A DNA stretch of 64,000 nucleotides from Lacticaseibacillus saniviri JCM 17471 = DSM 24301 (GTDB lineage: Bacteria > Bacillota > Bacilli > Lactobacillales > Lactobacillaceae), in contig NZ_BBBX01000019.1 in the NCBI RefSeq assembly GCF_001311785.1, positions 1-64,000 on the forward strand, in the 5' to 3' direction. Both the position numbers and the translations under genes were made by a program. How positions within the stretch are numbered: position 1 is the stretch's first letter; every line of letters starts with the position of its first letter. Under the pieces are notes generated by a model. It made no database searches. It worked only from the letters and a program-made list of their open reading frames with translations, and had not been told where the DNA came from. This document shows positions 44,226 through 54,914 of this stretch, one piece after another.

Positions 44226-44435
44226 TGCGTTTCCTCCTTTTGAATTCATCGTGACGGCAACCGAATGATATGATAATCTCCGAAATGCGTACGATGATTA
44301 AAATGGTGTCATCAGTGTCAAAATCATTTTGAAAGACATTGAACGTTGACACCACACCAAGTCTCATTTTAACACGATTCATATGCTGTCTGTACTGCCA
44401 TGGGCAAAATCACTGAGATTCCGAGCATTTTATCA

Positions 44436-44474
44436 AATAAAAAGACTCGTTCTTTGCGAACGAGTCTTTTTTAA
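44436..44474. terminator. Terminator after rpmE2
   Basis: AAAAAGACTCGTTC / GAACGAGTCTTTTTT around a TTTGC loop; directly past the rpmE2 stop. Confidence 0.92.
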
Positions 44475-44482
44475 AATACGTC

Positions 44483-44746
44483 TTACTTAGCAGCGTTAGC
44501 GTCCTTAAGACCATACTTCTTGTTGAAGCGGTCAACACGGCCGTCAGCTTGAGTGAACTTCTGCTTCCCAGTATAGAATGGGTGGGAATCTGAAGAAATT
44601 TCAACACGGATCAATGGGTAGGTGTTACCATCTTCCCATTCAGTTGTTTCACTTGAGCCTTTAGTTGAGCCGGAAAGGAACTTGAAGCCAGTTGCTGAAT
44701 CTAAGAAGACAACTGGATGATACTCTGGATGAATGCCTTGCTTCAT
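44483..44746 (-). CDS. rpmE2: Ribosomal protein L31, type B
   Basis: 87 aa. [28 protein letters not shown] is the L31 type B start, with no zinc-ligand Cys pairs, so it is the zinc-independent paralogue. RBS AAGGAG before ATG 44746. Located downstream of murA and pyrG as in other lactobacilli. Its presence lets ribosomes do without zinc; whether a zinc-binding L31 exists elsewhere cannot be seen. Confidence 0.95.
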   Translation of the reverse strand: MKQGIHPEYHPVVFLDSATGFKFLSGSTKGSSETTEWEDGNTYPLIRVEISSDSHPFYTGKQKFTQADGRVDRFNKKYGLKDANAAK

Positions 44747-44840
44747 AATTTTCTACTCCTTTGCCCTAAGCCATTGCCTGACCTAGAGAGATATTCAATA
44801 ACCCTACTAGTTTAACACGCCAGCTGCGTTTGAGCAATTG

Positions 44841-46089
44841 TTACTCAAAAATTTCGACATCAGCGCCCAAATTATGTAACTTCATGACCACGCGGTCGTA
44901 TCCTCGCAGGATGTTGTCGACCTTGTGGATGACGGTGTCGCCATTTGCCATCAAGCCTGCAATCATCAATGCTGCGCCTGCGCGAATCTCTTCTGCGTCG
45001 ACTTCAGCGCCATTGAGCTGATCGGCATGGTGCAAAATAATGATGTCGTCTTGAACGGTAATGTCTGCACCCATGCGGTGTAATTCTGGAATGTGCCGCA
45101 CACGTTGGATAGATGGTATCAATAATGATGCCCTCGCCCTGTGCCCGCAACAATAGTGGTGTGATTGGTTGTTGGAGGTCGGTCGCAAAGCCAGGATATG
45201 GCATGGTCTTGATTTGAACCATCTTTAAATCACCCGATGGGTACACAAAGATACTATCTTCGTGGACATCCATATTAACGCCCATTTCTTCAAGCTTAGC
45301 GAGATACGCATCTAAGTGTTCCGCGATGATGTTTTTGACGTTGACACCTTCGCCTTGCGCTGCTGCCATCGCCAAATAAGTTCCTGCTTCAATGCGATCA
45401 GGAATAATCGTATGTGGCGCCTTGGCCCGTAATTCCGGTACCCCTTCGATCCGAATCGTGTCGGTTCCGGCACCACGCACAATCGCACCCATATTATTCA
45501 GATACGTTGCCAAATCAATGATTTCGGGTTCCTTGGCGACATTTTCGATGACCGTCTTACCTTTGGCCGTGACGGCTGCCAAAATAATATTGATGGTCGC
45601 ACCCACAGAAACCATATCTAAATAGATCCGGGCGCCGTGCAAGCCGGATTCTGGTGCTTGGATCACTACGGCACCGTGATCATCGGAGACGTGAGCACCA
45701 AGCGCTTCAAAGCCCTTCACGTGCTGATCGATTGGTCGTGGGCCAATATCGTCCCCACCAGGTAAACCAACCACAGCGCGCCCAAAACGGCCCAATAACG
45801 CACCCATGAAGTAATACGATGCCCGTAAGCTCTTAATTTTCCCATTAGGTAATGGTGTGTCTTTGATCTGGGTTGGATCGATCGTTAACACGGTATCGTG
45901 GAATTCGGATTTAACGTTCATATCGGCAAGAATTGCCATTAAGTTTTCAACATCTTGGATATGCGGCACTGCCTCTAATGTGACAGGTGTCCGCGATAAG
46001 ATAGCAGCAGGAATTAGCGCCACAGTACTGTTCTTGGCGCCACCGATGACAACTTCGCCCGAGAGCTTCTTGCCACCATGGATCAGCAT
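44841..46089 (-). CDS. murA: UDP-N-acetylglucosamine 1-carboxyvinyltransferase MurA (one frameshift)
   Basis: First committed peptidoglycan step, transferring enolpyruvate to UDP-GlcNAc. 415 aa after correction. N-terminal [54 protein letters not shown], and GFATDLQQP near the end. The usual active-site Cys loop (C-x-I/V-G) reads [11 protein letters not shown] here, i.e. Asp in place of Cys at that position, a change known to confer fosfomycin resistance in some MurA enzymes. ATG 46089 matches the family start; RBS is weak. The break near 45106 is one extra base. Confidence 0.92.
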
Positions 46090-46283
46090 TTTTTCATGTT
46101 CTCGTTTCCTCACTTGAGTTTTCACACATTTATCAGGCTGAAGCTGACCTGTTTTACTGTTACGTTTAGCTTCACATTGTTCGCGATTTCTAGTCATTGG
46201 CATACTGCCTTGAGCCTCTAGTGCACTCAATCTCTAATTTTAATGAAAATAGGACCAAAACACAACCATTATTCGCTTTTATG

Positions 46284-46390
46284 ACAGAGTATGACCACAT
46301 ACGTCTTGACCGTGAGCACTCAACTGCAATTGCTCACAAAAAAGAGGTCGTGAACAAAACATGACGTCTTGCCACAACCTCTAATTTCGA
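46284..46390 (-). terminator. Terminator after pyrG, beside a type B repeat fragment
   Basis: AGAGGTCGTG (about 46341) pairs with CACAACCTCT (to 46382), A's on the plus strand giving T's on the minus strand. 46284-46325 holds a decayed type B fragment (ACAGAGTATGACCACATACG...GTGAGCACTCAA). With the next repeat this accounts for the 46090-46537 gap. Confidence 0.65.
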
Positions 46391-46396
46391 TTTCCA

Positions 46397-46530
46397 AATA
46401 ATATTGACTAAACGCGTTCCAAAAGGTTGAGAATTCCGGTTAACTTGGATTGTTTCAAATCCTAAGTTCAGGATTTATCACCAATCCCTGTTAGTCCTCC
46501 CACTCAGAGCACCTTTTGTCACAGCTTCGT
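46397..46530 (-). repeat. Palindromic repeat type D, copy 3
   Basis: Plus-strand ends are ACTAAACGCGTTCCAAAAGG and CACCTTTTGTCACAGC. Arms TTGAGAATTCCGGTTAAC and GTTAGTCCTCCCACTCA pair imperfectly. An inner hairpin has AAATCCTAAGTT / CAGGATTT. It sits about ten bases beyond the pyrG stop. Confidence 0.8.
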
Positions 46531-46537
46531 GTGATGT

Positions 46538-48282
<1,745 letters not shown>

Positions 48283-48331
48283 GCACTAATTATAAGCACG
48301 CAAACAGAAACCGCTCACAGTGAGCACATCT

Positions 48332-48976
48332 CTAGTTGTCGCTGAAATCACCGGCAACATCGTCAGATTCATCATCTTCGTTGTTGTCGTCATCGTCATC
48401 CTCTTCGCCGAATTCAGCCAATTGGCCTTCAATCCCGTCAGGCAAGCCATCGTCAGGATCGTCGTCATCAGCGTCGTCGTCGACATCGGTAGCGACATGA
48501 TCGTGATAACCAAGGTCTGCTGGTGAATCATCATCAACACCTTCGTTATCTTCGTATTCTTCATCGCCATCGAGATCTTCATCTTCAGGGTCATCATCGT
48601 TGTAATCGATAACGTCATCATCATCGGCAACGTCAGCTAAGAAGGCATTAACCTTCTTACGCTTCTTACGCCGTGGTGTTTCGTCTTCGTCTTCTGGATG
48701 GTTGACTTCTTCGTCAACAGAATCGTATGGATACCAAGCGCGCAGGCCCCAAACGTTATCACCCAAGGAGATAAAACTGCCATCGACGTTTAAATCAGTA
48801 TAAAATTGAGGTAAGCGTTCCCGAATTTCTTCGTCACTCTTACCCAAGTAGGTTTGAATTTCATTAGCGATGTCAACAAATGGCATTGTATCGCCTTTTT
48901 CGTTTAAGATTGCATGTGCAACCTCGATCATAGACAATTCTGCTTTATTCGCATCGGCAAATACGTCAAGTTTCAA
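48332..48976 (-). CDS. rpoE: RNA polymerase delta subunit
   Basis: Gram-positive polymerase subunit that speeds recycling and start-site selection. 214 aa from TTG 48976. The N-terminal HARE-HTH domain ([29 protein letters not shown]) is followed by a basic stretch (RRKKRKK) and a long Asp/Glu tail that is the hallmark of delta. The frame extends to GTG 48985, but TTG 48976 has AAAGGG ten bases upstream and fits the family start. pyrG follows on its own promoter. Confidence 0.93.
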   Translation of the reverse strand: MKLDVFADANKAELSMIEVAHAILNEKGDTMPFVDIANEIQTYLGKSDEEIRERLPQFYTDLNVDGSFISLGDNVWGLRAWYPYDSVDEEVNHPEDEDETPRRKKRKKVNAFLADVADDDDVIDYNDDDPEDEDLDGDEEYEDNEGVDDDSPADLGYHDHVATDVDDDADDDDPDDGLPDGIEGQLAEFGEEDDDDDNNEDDESDDVAGDFSDN

Positions 48977-49019
48977 CCGGTACACGCCCTTTCCACAGTC
49001 TGTTTTTTATCATACTCGC

Positions 49020-49466
49020 TTAGGCATTAAAAAGCAATCGCATTCGATAATCACCTAAGTGTTGTTCGTTGGCAAATAATTGATATTCCACATAGATTTC
49101 ACCGGAGACCGGATCATCCGTGAACTCCATATCGATGCGTGGCGTTGCCGTCTCCACAGGAATGACCCCGTATGGCGTGCGGTAACGCGTGATGATGCGG
49201 CGTTCATTAACGAAATGCAGCTTGAGTTGCGTATCGCTATCACTCGCCCCACGACTCAATTGAATATCGCCATCGCCCTGCACCTTAAGGGTGACGGGGT
49301 AAGTCGTGCCACTCTCTTCATCCGTCTCTTGATAACGGATGTAGAGATTGTCGCCCATTTGCACCAGTGTGCCGGGTTCATCGAAAAGATGCTGTTCAGT
49401 TTCGCCCTCTTGGGTTACATAGGTCTCTAAGTGAATTTGAATTGGAATACCACTCGATAAATCCAT
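49020..49466 (-). CDS. DUF1934 (YwiB-like) beta-barrel protein
   Basis: 148 aa, acidic, mostly beta: IPIQIHLETYVTQEGE, GDNLYIRYQET, LKVQGDGDIQLSRGA, and the C-terminal EIYVEYQLFANEQHLGDYRMRLLF, typical of the DUF1934 lipocalin-like family that commonly sits beside rpoE or argS. ATG 49466 is preferred to ATG 49475 because GAGAGG is nine bases before it and touches the first one. Function unknown. Confidence 0.82.
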   Translation of the reverse strand: MDLSSGIPIQIHLETYVTQEGETEQHLFDEPGTLVQMGDNLYIRYQETDEESGTTYPVTLKVQGDGDIQLSRGASDSDTQLKLHFVNERRIITRYRTPYGVIPVETATPRIDMEFTDDPVSGEIYVEYQLFANEQHLGDYRMRLLFNA

Positions 49467-49617
49467 ATTAGTCATCCTCTCTAATCTAAGACTACTTTAT
49501 CTCACCTTTAATTAAAACACCAAATCCCCGGGTTATCCCGTAAAAATACTGACGAGGCTTATTTTGTTAGTTATAATGAAAGTATTTGAGAATTTACTGA
49601 TGAAAGGAGGCACCCTC

Positions 49618-50434
49618 GTGCAAGCAACCATCGGCATTCTCGATCAACATTTCTCACAGGCACAAGCGCTCGATAGCTTTGCCCATACTAACACCTTATT
49701 ACGCTTACCCGATGCCCGCGCTGATGAACTCTTTCATTTTTGGACATTGGATTCAACCGTTATCTTGGGTATGCAGGACCTCAAACTACCACACTTGCAA
49801 AGCGCACTGCAAGCACTATCGGCCGCACAATATCCCTATTTTGTGCGTAACGCTGGGGGCCTCGCTGTTATCAGTGATGCGCAGATTCTCAACTGCTCCT
49901 GGTTTCTCAAAAACACAGGCACAATGAGTATCGATCAGGCTTACTTGCAGTTCACGCAATTGATGCAAGACGCACTAGCGCCATTTGGCAAGCCCATCGA
50001 ACACTTTGAGGTCACGCATTCGTATTGTCCCGGTAAGTTCGATCTGAGCATCAACGGCAAAATTTGCGGGTCTCGCGCAGCGGCGGACACCAAAGGGAAT
50101 TGTGATTATGTTATACCTCAGTGTCTCCGGAAATCAACAGGCACGCGGGGAATTATTGCGCGACTTTTATCGCGCCGGTGATGCGGCATCACAGACCCAT
50201 TTTGCATTCCCAGATGTCTGGCCCGATAACATGGCAAATCTCGATGAACTGCTCGATTTCCCTATCACCATCGCGCAATTGAAGGAACGGCTCTTGTTGA
50301 CGCTGTCGCAGCGCGGTTATTTACTAGATTTCGAACAATTGCCGGCCTTACTCGAAACACCCACTTACCAGACAACTTATCAAACCACATATCAAAAACT
50401 CTTAGAACGCAATCAAAAACTACATATCGCTTAA
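49618..50434 (+). CDS. Lipoate--protein ligase-family protein (one frameshift)
   Basis: BPL/LplA-fold acyl ligase or transferase, about 271 aa after removing one base near 50073. GTG 49618 follows AAAGGAGG. Motifs are FWTLDSTVILGMQD, YPYFVRNAGGLAVISDAQILN (the RRxGGG-like loop) and, once corrected, FDLSINGKICGLAQRRTPKG. It attaches lipoate or octanoate to E2/H proteins, or moves it between them (LipL/LipM-like); which cannot be told. The C-terminal part lacks an obvious LplA accessory domain. Ends 20 bp before the HD-hydrolase gene and may share its transcript. Confidence 0.82.
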
Positions 50435-50454
50435 CTCGCAAAAGGAGAAAACTT

Positions 50455-51822
50455 ATGGCTGATCAACTTTTACCGCGGGAAAAAGTTTTCCGTGATCCCG
50501 TTCATAACTACATCCACGTGCGCCACCAAGTGATTCTTGACCTGATCAACACGCCTGAATTTCAACGGCTTCGTCGCATCAAGCAATTGGGCGTGGCAAG
50601 CTACGTCTTCCAAGGGGCGGAACATTCGCGATTCACGCATTCGCTCGGTGTTTACGAAATCACTCGCCAAATCTGTGACAACTTCCAGAGCAATTTCCCC
50701 TCTCAAGCACCCGGAGACGGATTATGGGACGACCGTGAGCGCTTAGTAGCGCTGTGTGCGGCACTGCTGCACGATATCGGCCACGGTCCGTATTCACACA
50801 CCTTTGAACATATCTTTGGTACCGACCACGAAGCTATCACGCGGCGGATCTTGACCAGCCCAGAAACAGAGGTCTACAAAATTCTGGCTCGGGTTGAACC
50901 GGATTTTCCTGCCAAAGTCGCGAGTGTCATCGATCACACATATCCAAATCCACAAGTGGTTCAGATGATCTCGAGCCAAATTGACGCGGACCGCATGGAT
51001 TATCTGCTGCGTGATGCCTATAACACGGGGACCAATTACGGGCTGTTCGATCTCACCCGAGTACTGCGGGTCATGCGCCCCTATGCGGGTGGCATCGCGT
51101 TTGATGCCAATGGGATGCACGCGGTCGAAGACTATATCGTCAGCCGTTTTCAGATGTATCAACAGGTTTATTTCCATCCCGTGAGTCGGGGCATGGAAGT
51201 CATCTTAACCCACCTGTTGGAACGGGCCAAGTTCTTATACGAAGATCAACAGTTCGAGGACAACTTCATTCCTCAACTTCTGATTCCATTCTTTGAGCAC
51301 ACCTTTGATCTGCAGGATTACCTGCGGCTCGATGATGGCGTCCTGAACACCTATTTCATCACATGGCTGAATTATCCCGATACCATTTTGCGCGATCTGG
51401 CCGCTCGCTTCCTCAATCGCAAGCCACTCAAGTCTGTCGGCTTCATGCCGGCAACGCGCACCTTGTTGCCACACTTGCGCGAGTTGGTCGATCAGGCCGC
51501 TTCAATCCGGAATACTACACCGCCGAAAACGACAGCTTCGACCTGCCTTACGATCAATACGATCCGGCATCAGCCAATCCCAAGACCCAAATCGAAATTA
51601 TTCAGCCCGATAAAACCCTGGAGGAGCTCTCCAGTCTCTCCCCCAATCGTGGCTGCCATCAGCGGCCGCGCGACGGGCGATACCCGATTTTATTTTCCAA
51701 AAGCCATGCTGGGCAAACCCACGGATGACTTGTTTACACCAATCTATCAAGAGTTTCAGCATTATATCCTAAACGGTGCGCTGATTCTCGAAAACCCAAT
51801 GGAGGATGACAATGACGATTAA
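50455..51822 (+). CDS. HD-domain hydrolase (YwfO/dNTPase-like; compensating frameshifts)
   Basis: Metal-dependent phosphohydrolase, about 455 aa. HD motif set: [46 protein letters not shown], and [17 protein letters not shown]. Similar to B. subtilis YwfO-type proteins, presumed nucleotide phosphohydrolases; the substrate is unknown. RBS AAAGGAG before ATG 50455. Residues about 350-395 read in the wrong frame: a lost base near 51500 and an extra C near 51640 compensate. The corrected stretch contains [21 protein letters not shown]. The 3' end overlaps the next gene by 11 bp. Confidence 0.88.
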   Translation: MADQLLPREKVFRDPVHNYIHVRHQVILDLINTPEFQRLRRIKQLGVASYVFQGAEHSRFTHSLGVYEITRQICDNFQSNFPSQAPGDGLWDDRERLVALCAALLHDIGHGPYSHTFEHIFGTDHEAITRRILTSPETEVYKILARVEPDFPAKVASVIDHTYPNPQVVQMISSQIDADRMDYLLRDAYNTGTNYGLFDLTRVLRVMRPYAGGIAFDANGMHAVEDYIVSRFQMYQQVYFHPVSRGMEVILTHLLERAKFLYEDQQFEDNFIPQLLIPFFEHTFDLQDYLRLDDGVLNTYFITWLNYPDTILRDLAARFLNRKPLKSVGFMPATRTLLPHLRELVDQAASIRNTTPPKTTASTCLTINTIRHQPIPRPKSKLFSPIKPWRSSPVSPPIVAAISGRATGDTRFYFPKAMLGKPTDDLFTPIYQEFQHYILNGALILENPMEDDNDD

Positions 51823-52624
51823 ACTGATTGCGATTGATATGGATGGCACCTTGCTCAATGAACACGGCGACCTCAATCCCGAAACCATCAAGACTGTCAA
51901 AGAAGCCAAGGAACGCGGCATCAAAATTGTGCTGTGCACGGGCCGCCCACTGATGGGGATTGAACGCTTCTTGCCCGTACTTGAACTCGATCAAGTCGGC
52001 GATTACGCCATTACCTATAACGGTGCCCTGGTGCAACACACCGCGGATGGCCACGTTATCGCCAAGCACACATTGACCTATGATGACTACCTGCGCATTG
52101 AATACACCGCGCGGCGCTTGGGTGTCCACTCACATGCTGAAGATGAAAAATATATCTACACCGCTAATCACGATATCTCCCGTTACACCATCCACGAAGT
52201 TGAGCTGGTTAACATGCCGCTGCGCTTCCAAACCGCCGATCAATTCGATCGCGGGCATATTTTCTCTAAGGTCATGTTAATCGACGAACCCGACATTCTC
52301 GCGGCTGCACAACAAAAGCTGCCTGCAGACTTCGCCACGGATTATTACGTCGTCAACTCCGAACCCTTCTATCTGGAAGTGCTCAACAAACACGCCAATA
52401 AGGGTAGCGGCTTGGCCTCACTTGCTGAACATCTGGGGCTCACTGCCGCTGAAGTGATGGCCATTGGTGACCAAGCAAATGACTTAACCATGTTGGAATA
52501 TGCGGATACCGCCATTGCCATGGGGAATGCGATTCCTGAAGTCAAAGCCGTGGCCACAGCCGTCACCGCGACTAATCGTGAAGATGGGGTCGCTCAAGCC
52601 ATTCGGCATTATGCCTTCAACTGA
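51812..52624 (+). CDS. Cof-type HAD phosphatase (YidA-like)
   Basis: Sugar-phosphate or related phosphatase, 270 aa. HAD motif I is IAIDMDGTLLN, motif II VLCTGRP, motif III the conserved Lys in NKHANKGSGL, motif IV MAIGDQANDLTMLEYADTAIAMGNA. ATG 51812 lies six bases after GGAGG, so ATG 51806, which touches the RBS, is rejected. Coupled to the HD hydrolase by overlap. Its 3' end overlaps the convergent Nudix gene by 16 bp. Confidence 0.92.
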   Translation: MTIKLIAIDMDGTLLNEHGDLNPETIKTVKEAKERGIKIVLCTGRPLMGIERFLPVLELDQVGDYAITYNGALVQHTADGHVIAKHTLTYDDYLRIEYTARRLGVHSHAEDEKYIYTANHDISRYTIHEVELVNMPLRFQTADQFDRGHIFSKVMLIDEPDILAAAQQKLPADFATDYYVVNSEPFYLEVLNKHANKGSGLASLAEHLGLTAAEVMAIGDQANDLTMLEYADTAIAMGNAIPEVKAVATAVTATNREDGVAQAIRHYAFN

Positions 52625-53058
52625 TCCAGCCACAGACTGACTGCGTAGCGATGCGTCGGTCGCTTGAGACTCGCTGCGGCAACTGCAATCGGCATCAACA
52701 TCAAGGTGTTGAAGTCTTCCTTGGGCGCCTGAACGACCTCAAGCTGCGAACACAGGTAGAACGTTGCCGGGTGCTCATACGCAGTTTGCCGATGCGTGGA
52801 ATAAAAGAATTCGGAGGCGCGTCCCAACTTGCGATCAATCGACACCTTGGCCCCGAATTCTTCCAACAATTCGCGTTGCAGCGTTTCTTCTGGTGATTCG
52901 TGATCTTCAACACCGCCACCAGGCAGAATGAGTGCTTGATTGGGGGCGCCAAGAATCAACAAGCGCCGCCCGGATTGATCCGGAATAACGCCGTATACGC
53001 CTTCGCGACGCTGATACGTCAGTTTTGGATCTCTGTTGCCAAATACTGGTTCAATCAT
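52609..53058 (-). CDS. Nudix hydrolase
   Basis: 149 aa. Nudix box GGGVEDHESPEETLQRELLEEFG fits Gx5Ex7REUxEExGU (box split here only in display). N-terminus YGVIPDQSGRRLLILGAPNQALILPGGG is typical of MutT-like proteins; substrate unknown. ATG 53058, preceded by GGGGGAC. Convergent with the HAD gene and divergent from the YdcF-like gene. Confidence 0.9.
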   Translation of the reverse strand: MIEPVFGNRDPKLTYQRREGVYGVIPDQSGRRLLILGAPNQALILPGGGVEDHESPEETLQRELLEEFGAKVSIDRKLGRASEFFYSTHRQTAYEHPATFYLCSQLEVVQAPKEDFNTLMLMPIAVAAASLKRPTHRYAVSLWLDQLKA

Positions 53059-53164
53059 TGGTCAGTCCCCCTTTATGTTAGTCATAGTATACTTGATTTA
53101 ATTAAAAAATTCTAATATTGAAGCAACCTAAACAAATAATTTTATCATTTAAGGAGGTGATGTG

Positions 53165-54214
53165 ATGCCATCAGAAGCATTGTATTGGTCATTACTCCTA
53201 CCCATATCATTTGGCGCACTCTTCTTTGGGAGTTATCTGATCGAACCTCGGCGCCTCATCAATGGCCTGTTGTTCAATCTTTTCGCCATTGCATTCCTGT
53301 TTGATCTCGCCATCTGGATTCTGTCCTCGAAAAACCTGCTCTTGATTGCCGTTATGGGCACCCTGTTCATCATCATTATCTTGCTCCTCTTTGCCTTATT
53401 CGCGCTACATCTGCTCTGGCTGATCTGGAATGCCATTGTGGTGTGGCGCAAAGAATCCCACTCAATGGGCAACATGCTGACCCTGTTCATTGCATTAGGC
53501 CTTGTCGTGTTAGAACTCGGTGCCACATACTTCCGGCGCTTTATTCCCGACTTTGTCTATTTGCCACTGAGCTTTATGATTATCGCCAGCATGGTCTACA
53601 TTCTCATTTCACTGTACAATTTTCTCACGATTCTTACGATTTATAATCTGCGGATCCCGCACTATAACCAGGACTATCTGATTGTGCTAGGCGCGGGCCT
53701 CTTAAACGGCGATCAAGTCTCGCCACTGCTAGCTGCACGCATCAATGCTGCGTCCAAGTTCTATCGCAAGCAGGTCAAGAAAGGCCGTCCCGCACCCAAG
53801 ATCATCTATTCAGGTGGTCAAGGTGGTGACGAAACCGTCTCAGAAGGCTTTGCCATGCAGCAATACGCCATCAAGAGCGGTATTCCTGCCAGCAGCACGA
53901 TGGTCGAGGGCGAATCCAAGACCACGTTTGAAAATATGCAGTTCTCGGCTCGGCTCATCAACGCACGTCAGAAGACATCGTATCGCGCGACGTTCTTCAC
54001 GAATAACTATCATCTGTTTCGCGCAGGGCTCTTCGCCCGCATGGCTGGCATTCACGCCAATGGTATTGGCGCCGCAACTTCATTTTACTTCCTGCCAAAC
54101 GCCGTCATCCGCGAATACGTTGCGATTGCGGTGATGAAGAAGCGCCAACACATGATTGTATTTGGTGGTATTCTGCTGATTACGCTGGCGATGTTCTTTG
54201 TGCAGATTGTGTAG
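53165..54214 (+). CDS. YdcF/DUF218-family membrane protein
   Basis: 349 aa. Four or five membrane segments in the first 170 residues are followed by a DUF218 domain: YLIVLGAGLLNGDQVSPLLAARINAASKFY, IIYSGGQGGDETVSEGFAMQQY, STMVEGESKTTFENMQFS, and TNNYHLFRAGLFARMAG. A final hydrophobic segment closes the protein. E. coli relatives (SanA, ElyC, YdcF) affect envelope integrity and bind nucleotides. AAGGAGG lies seven bases before ATG 53165. The stop TAG is the first base triplet of the repeat element that follows. Confidence 0.85.
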   Translation: MPSEALYWSLLLPISFGALFFGSYLIEPRRLINGLLFNLFAIAFLFDLAIWILSSKNLLLIAVMGTLFIIIILLLFALFALHLLWLIWNAIVVWRKESHSMGNMLTLFIALGLVVLELGATYFRRFIPDFVYLPLSFMIIASMVYILISLYNFLTILTIYNLRIPHYNQDYLIVLGAGLLNGDQVSPLLAARINAASKFYRKQVKKGRPAPKIIYSGGQGGDETVSEGFAMQQYAIKSGIPASSTMVEGESKTTFENMQFSARLINARQKTSYRATFFTNNYHLFRAGLFARMAGIHANGIGAATSFYFLPNAVIREYVAIAVMKKRQHMIVFGGILLITLAMFFVQIV

Positions 54215-54331
54215 AGCGCGAACCCACACGGGTTGGCTGTGAGCACTAACGAGACTCACGGAACAATCGTGGTTTTGACGATTGTCGGGAGTCATGTTAG
54301 GCGGAACAGGCAGTGTGGGTGAGCGCGTTTT
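54213..54331 (+). repeat. Palindromic repeat type B, copy 2
   Basis: TAGAGCGCGAACCCACACG to GTGTGGGTGAGCGCGTTTTA. Near-identical to 7358-7476, including the central GACTCACGGAACAATCG hairpin. First of four elements in the 54213-54738 array, which accounts for this 526-bp gap. Confidence 0.88.
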
Positions 54332-54335
54332 ATGC

Positions 54336-54450
54336 TGCGACAATCCCCGCTCAGCAATCAAGCACTAACGGGCTTTGATGGACATGGCGGTCTGTGCCAT
54401 GTGCGAAAAGCGAGTTAGGCGGAGATTGCTGGGGATTGGAACGCGTTTAG
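54336..54450 (+). repeat. Palindromic repeat type A, copy 5
   Basis: GCGACAATCCCCGCTCAGC to GGGGATTGGAACGCGTTTA. Inner stem pairs GGACATGGCGG and GTGCCATGTGC-like arms. It shares its terminal TTTAGAGCG with the next element. Confidence 0.87.
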
Positions 54451-54567
54451 AGCGTGAACAAGGGCGCTTAGGCCATGAGGACTAGCAATATCTTTTGTAG
54501 AATCCGGTCTGTGGATTCAACAAAGATGAGCTAACTGGAATGTCTTGCCCCTTGTGAGCGCATTTAG
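54447..54567 (+). repeat. Palindromic repeat type D (long form), copy 4
   Basis: TAGAGCGTGAACAAGGGCG to GCCCCTTGTGAGCGCATTTA, with inner segments AGAATCCGGTCTGTGGATTC and GAGCTAACTGGAATG matching the 5213-5330 element. Confidence 0.82.
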
Positions 54568-54602
54568 AGCTCCTCAACCGATATTAAAATTCAATATTAC
54601 GC

Positions 54603-54654
54603 AAAAGAGGCTGTGACGTCACCCCTTCGGGGATGTCACAGCCTCTTATTTTTA
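54603..54654. terminator. Bidirectional terminator, YdcF gene / small membrane gene
   Basis: AAAGAGGCTGTGAC / GTCACAGCCTCTT with an inner GTCACCCC / GGGGATGTC pairing; A and T runs outside. One of the longest stems in the window. Confidence 0.92.
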
Positions 54655-54659
54655 CGAAT

Positions 54660-54738
54660 TTTATTGACTAATCGTGTTCCGAAAGGTTGAGAATTCCGGT
54701 TAATTCTCCCACTCAAAACACCTTTTGTCACAACTTCT
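54660..54738 (-). repeat. Palindromic repeat type D (short form), copy 5
   Basis: ACTAATCGTGTTCCGAAAGG...GAGAATTCCGGTTAA|TTCTCCCACTC...CACCTTTTGTCACAAC. It lacks the variable inner hairpin of copies 2 and 3, so it gives the minimal type D. Confidence 0.82.
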
Positions 54739-54740
54739 TT

Positions 54741-54902
54741 CTATTTCGTACCTCGTAACCAAAAGACATCGATCACACCCACCAGTGCCACAACGATGAA
54801 TAGCGCTGCCGTCTTGGGGTAATTGAGATACGACGTCACCAGAGCAATTAAGAGTGCGAGCACAATACTGAATCTTTGAATTGTCGCATAATACTGTCTC
54901 AT
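54741..54902 (-). CDS. Small membrane protein, 53 aa
   Basis: ATG 54902 with AGGGAGG six bases upstream; stop TAG at 54741-54743. Sequence starts MRQYYATIQRF and has two hydrophobic segments (SIVLALLIALVTSYL and TAALFIVVALVGVIDVFWL) ending in basic RGTK. It begins 12 bp after the transglutaminase stop, so it is the last gene of moxR-DUF58-transglutaminase. It resembles no family I can name; probably an accessory of that membrane complex. Confidence 0.78.
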   Translation of the reverse strand: MRQYYATIQRFSIVLALLIALVTSYLNYPKTAALFIVVALVGVIDVFWLRGTK

Positions 54903-54914
54903 TGCATGACCTCC

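Noticed and set aside
48286-48630. Met/Thr-rich and Val/Ile-rich frames over the rpoE 3' half
   Set aside because: Low-complexity shadows of the Asp/Glu tail of RpoE.
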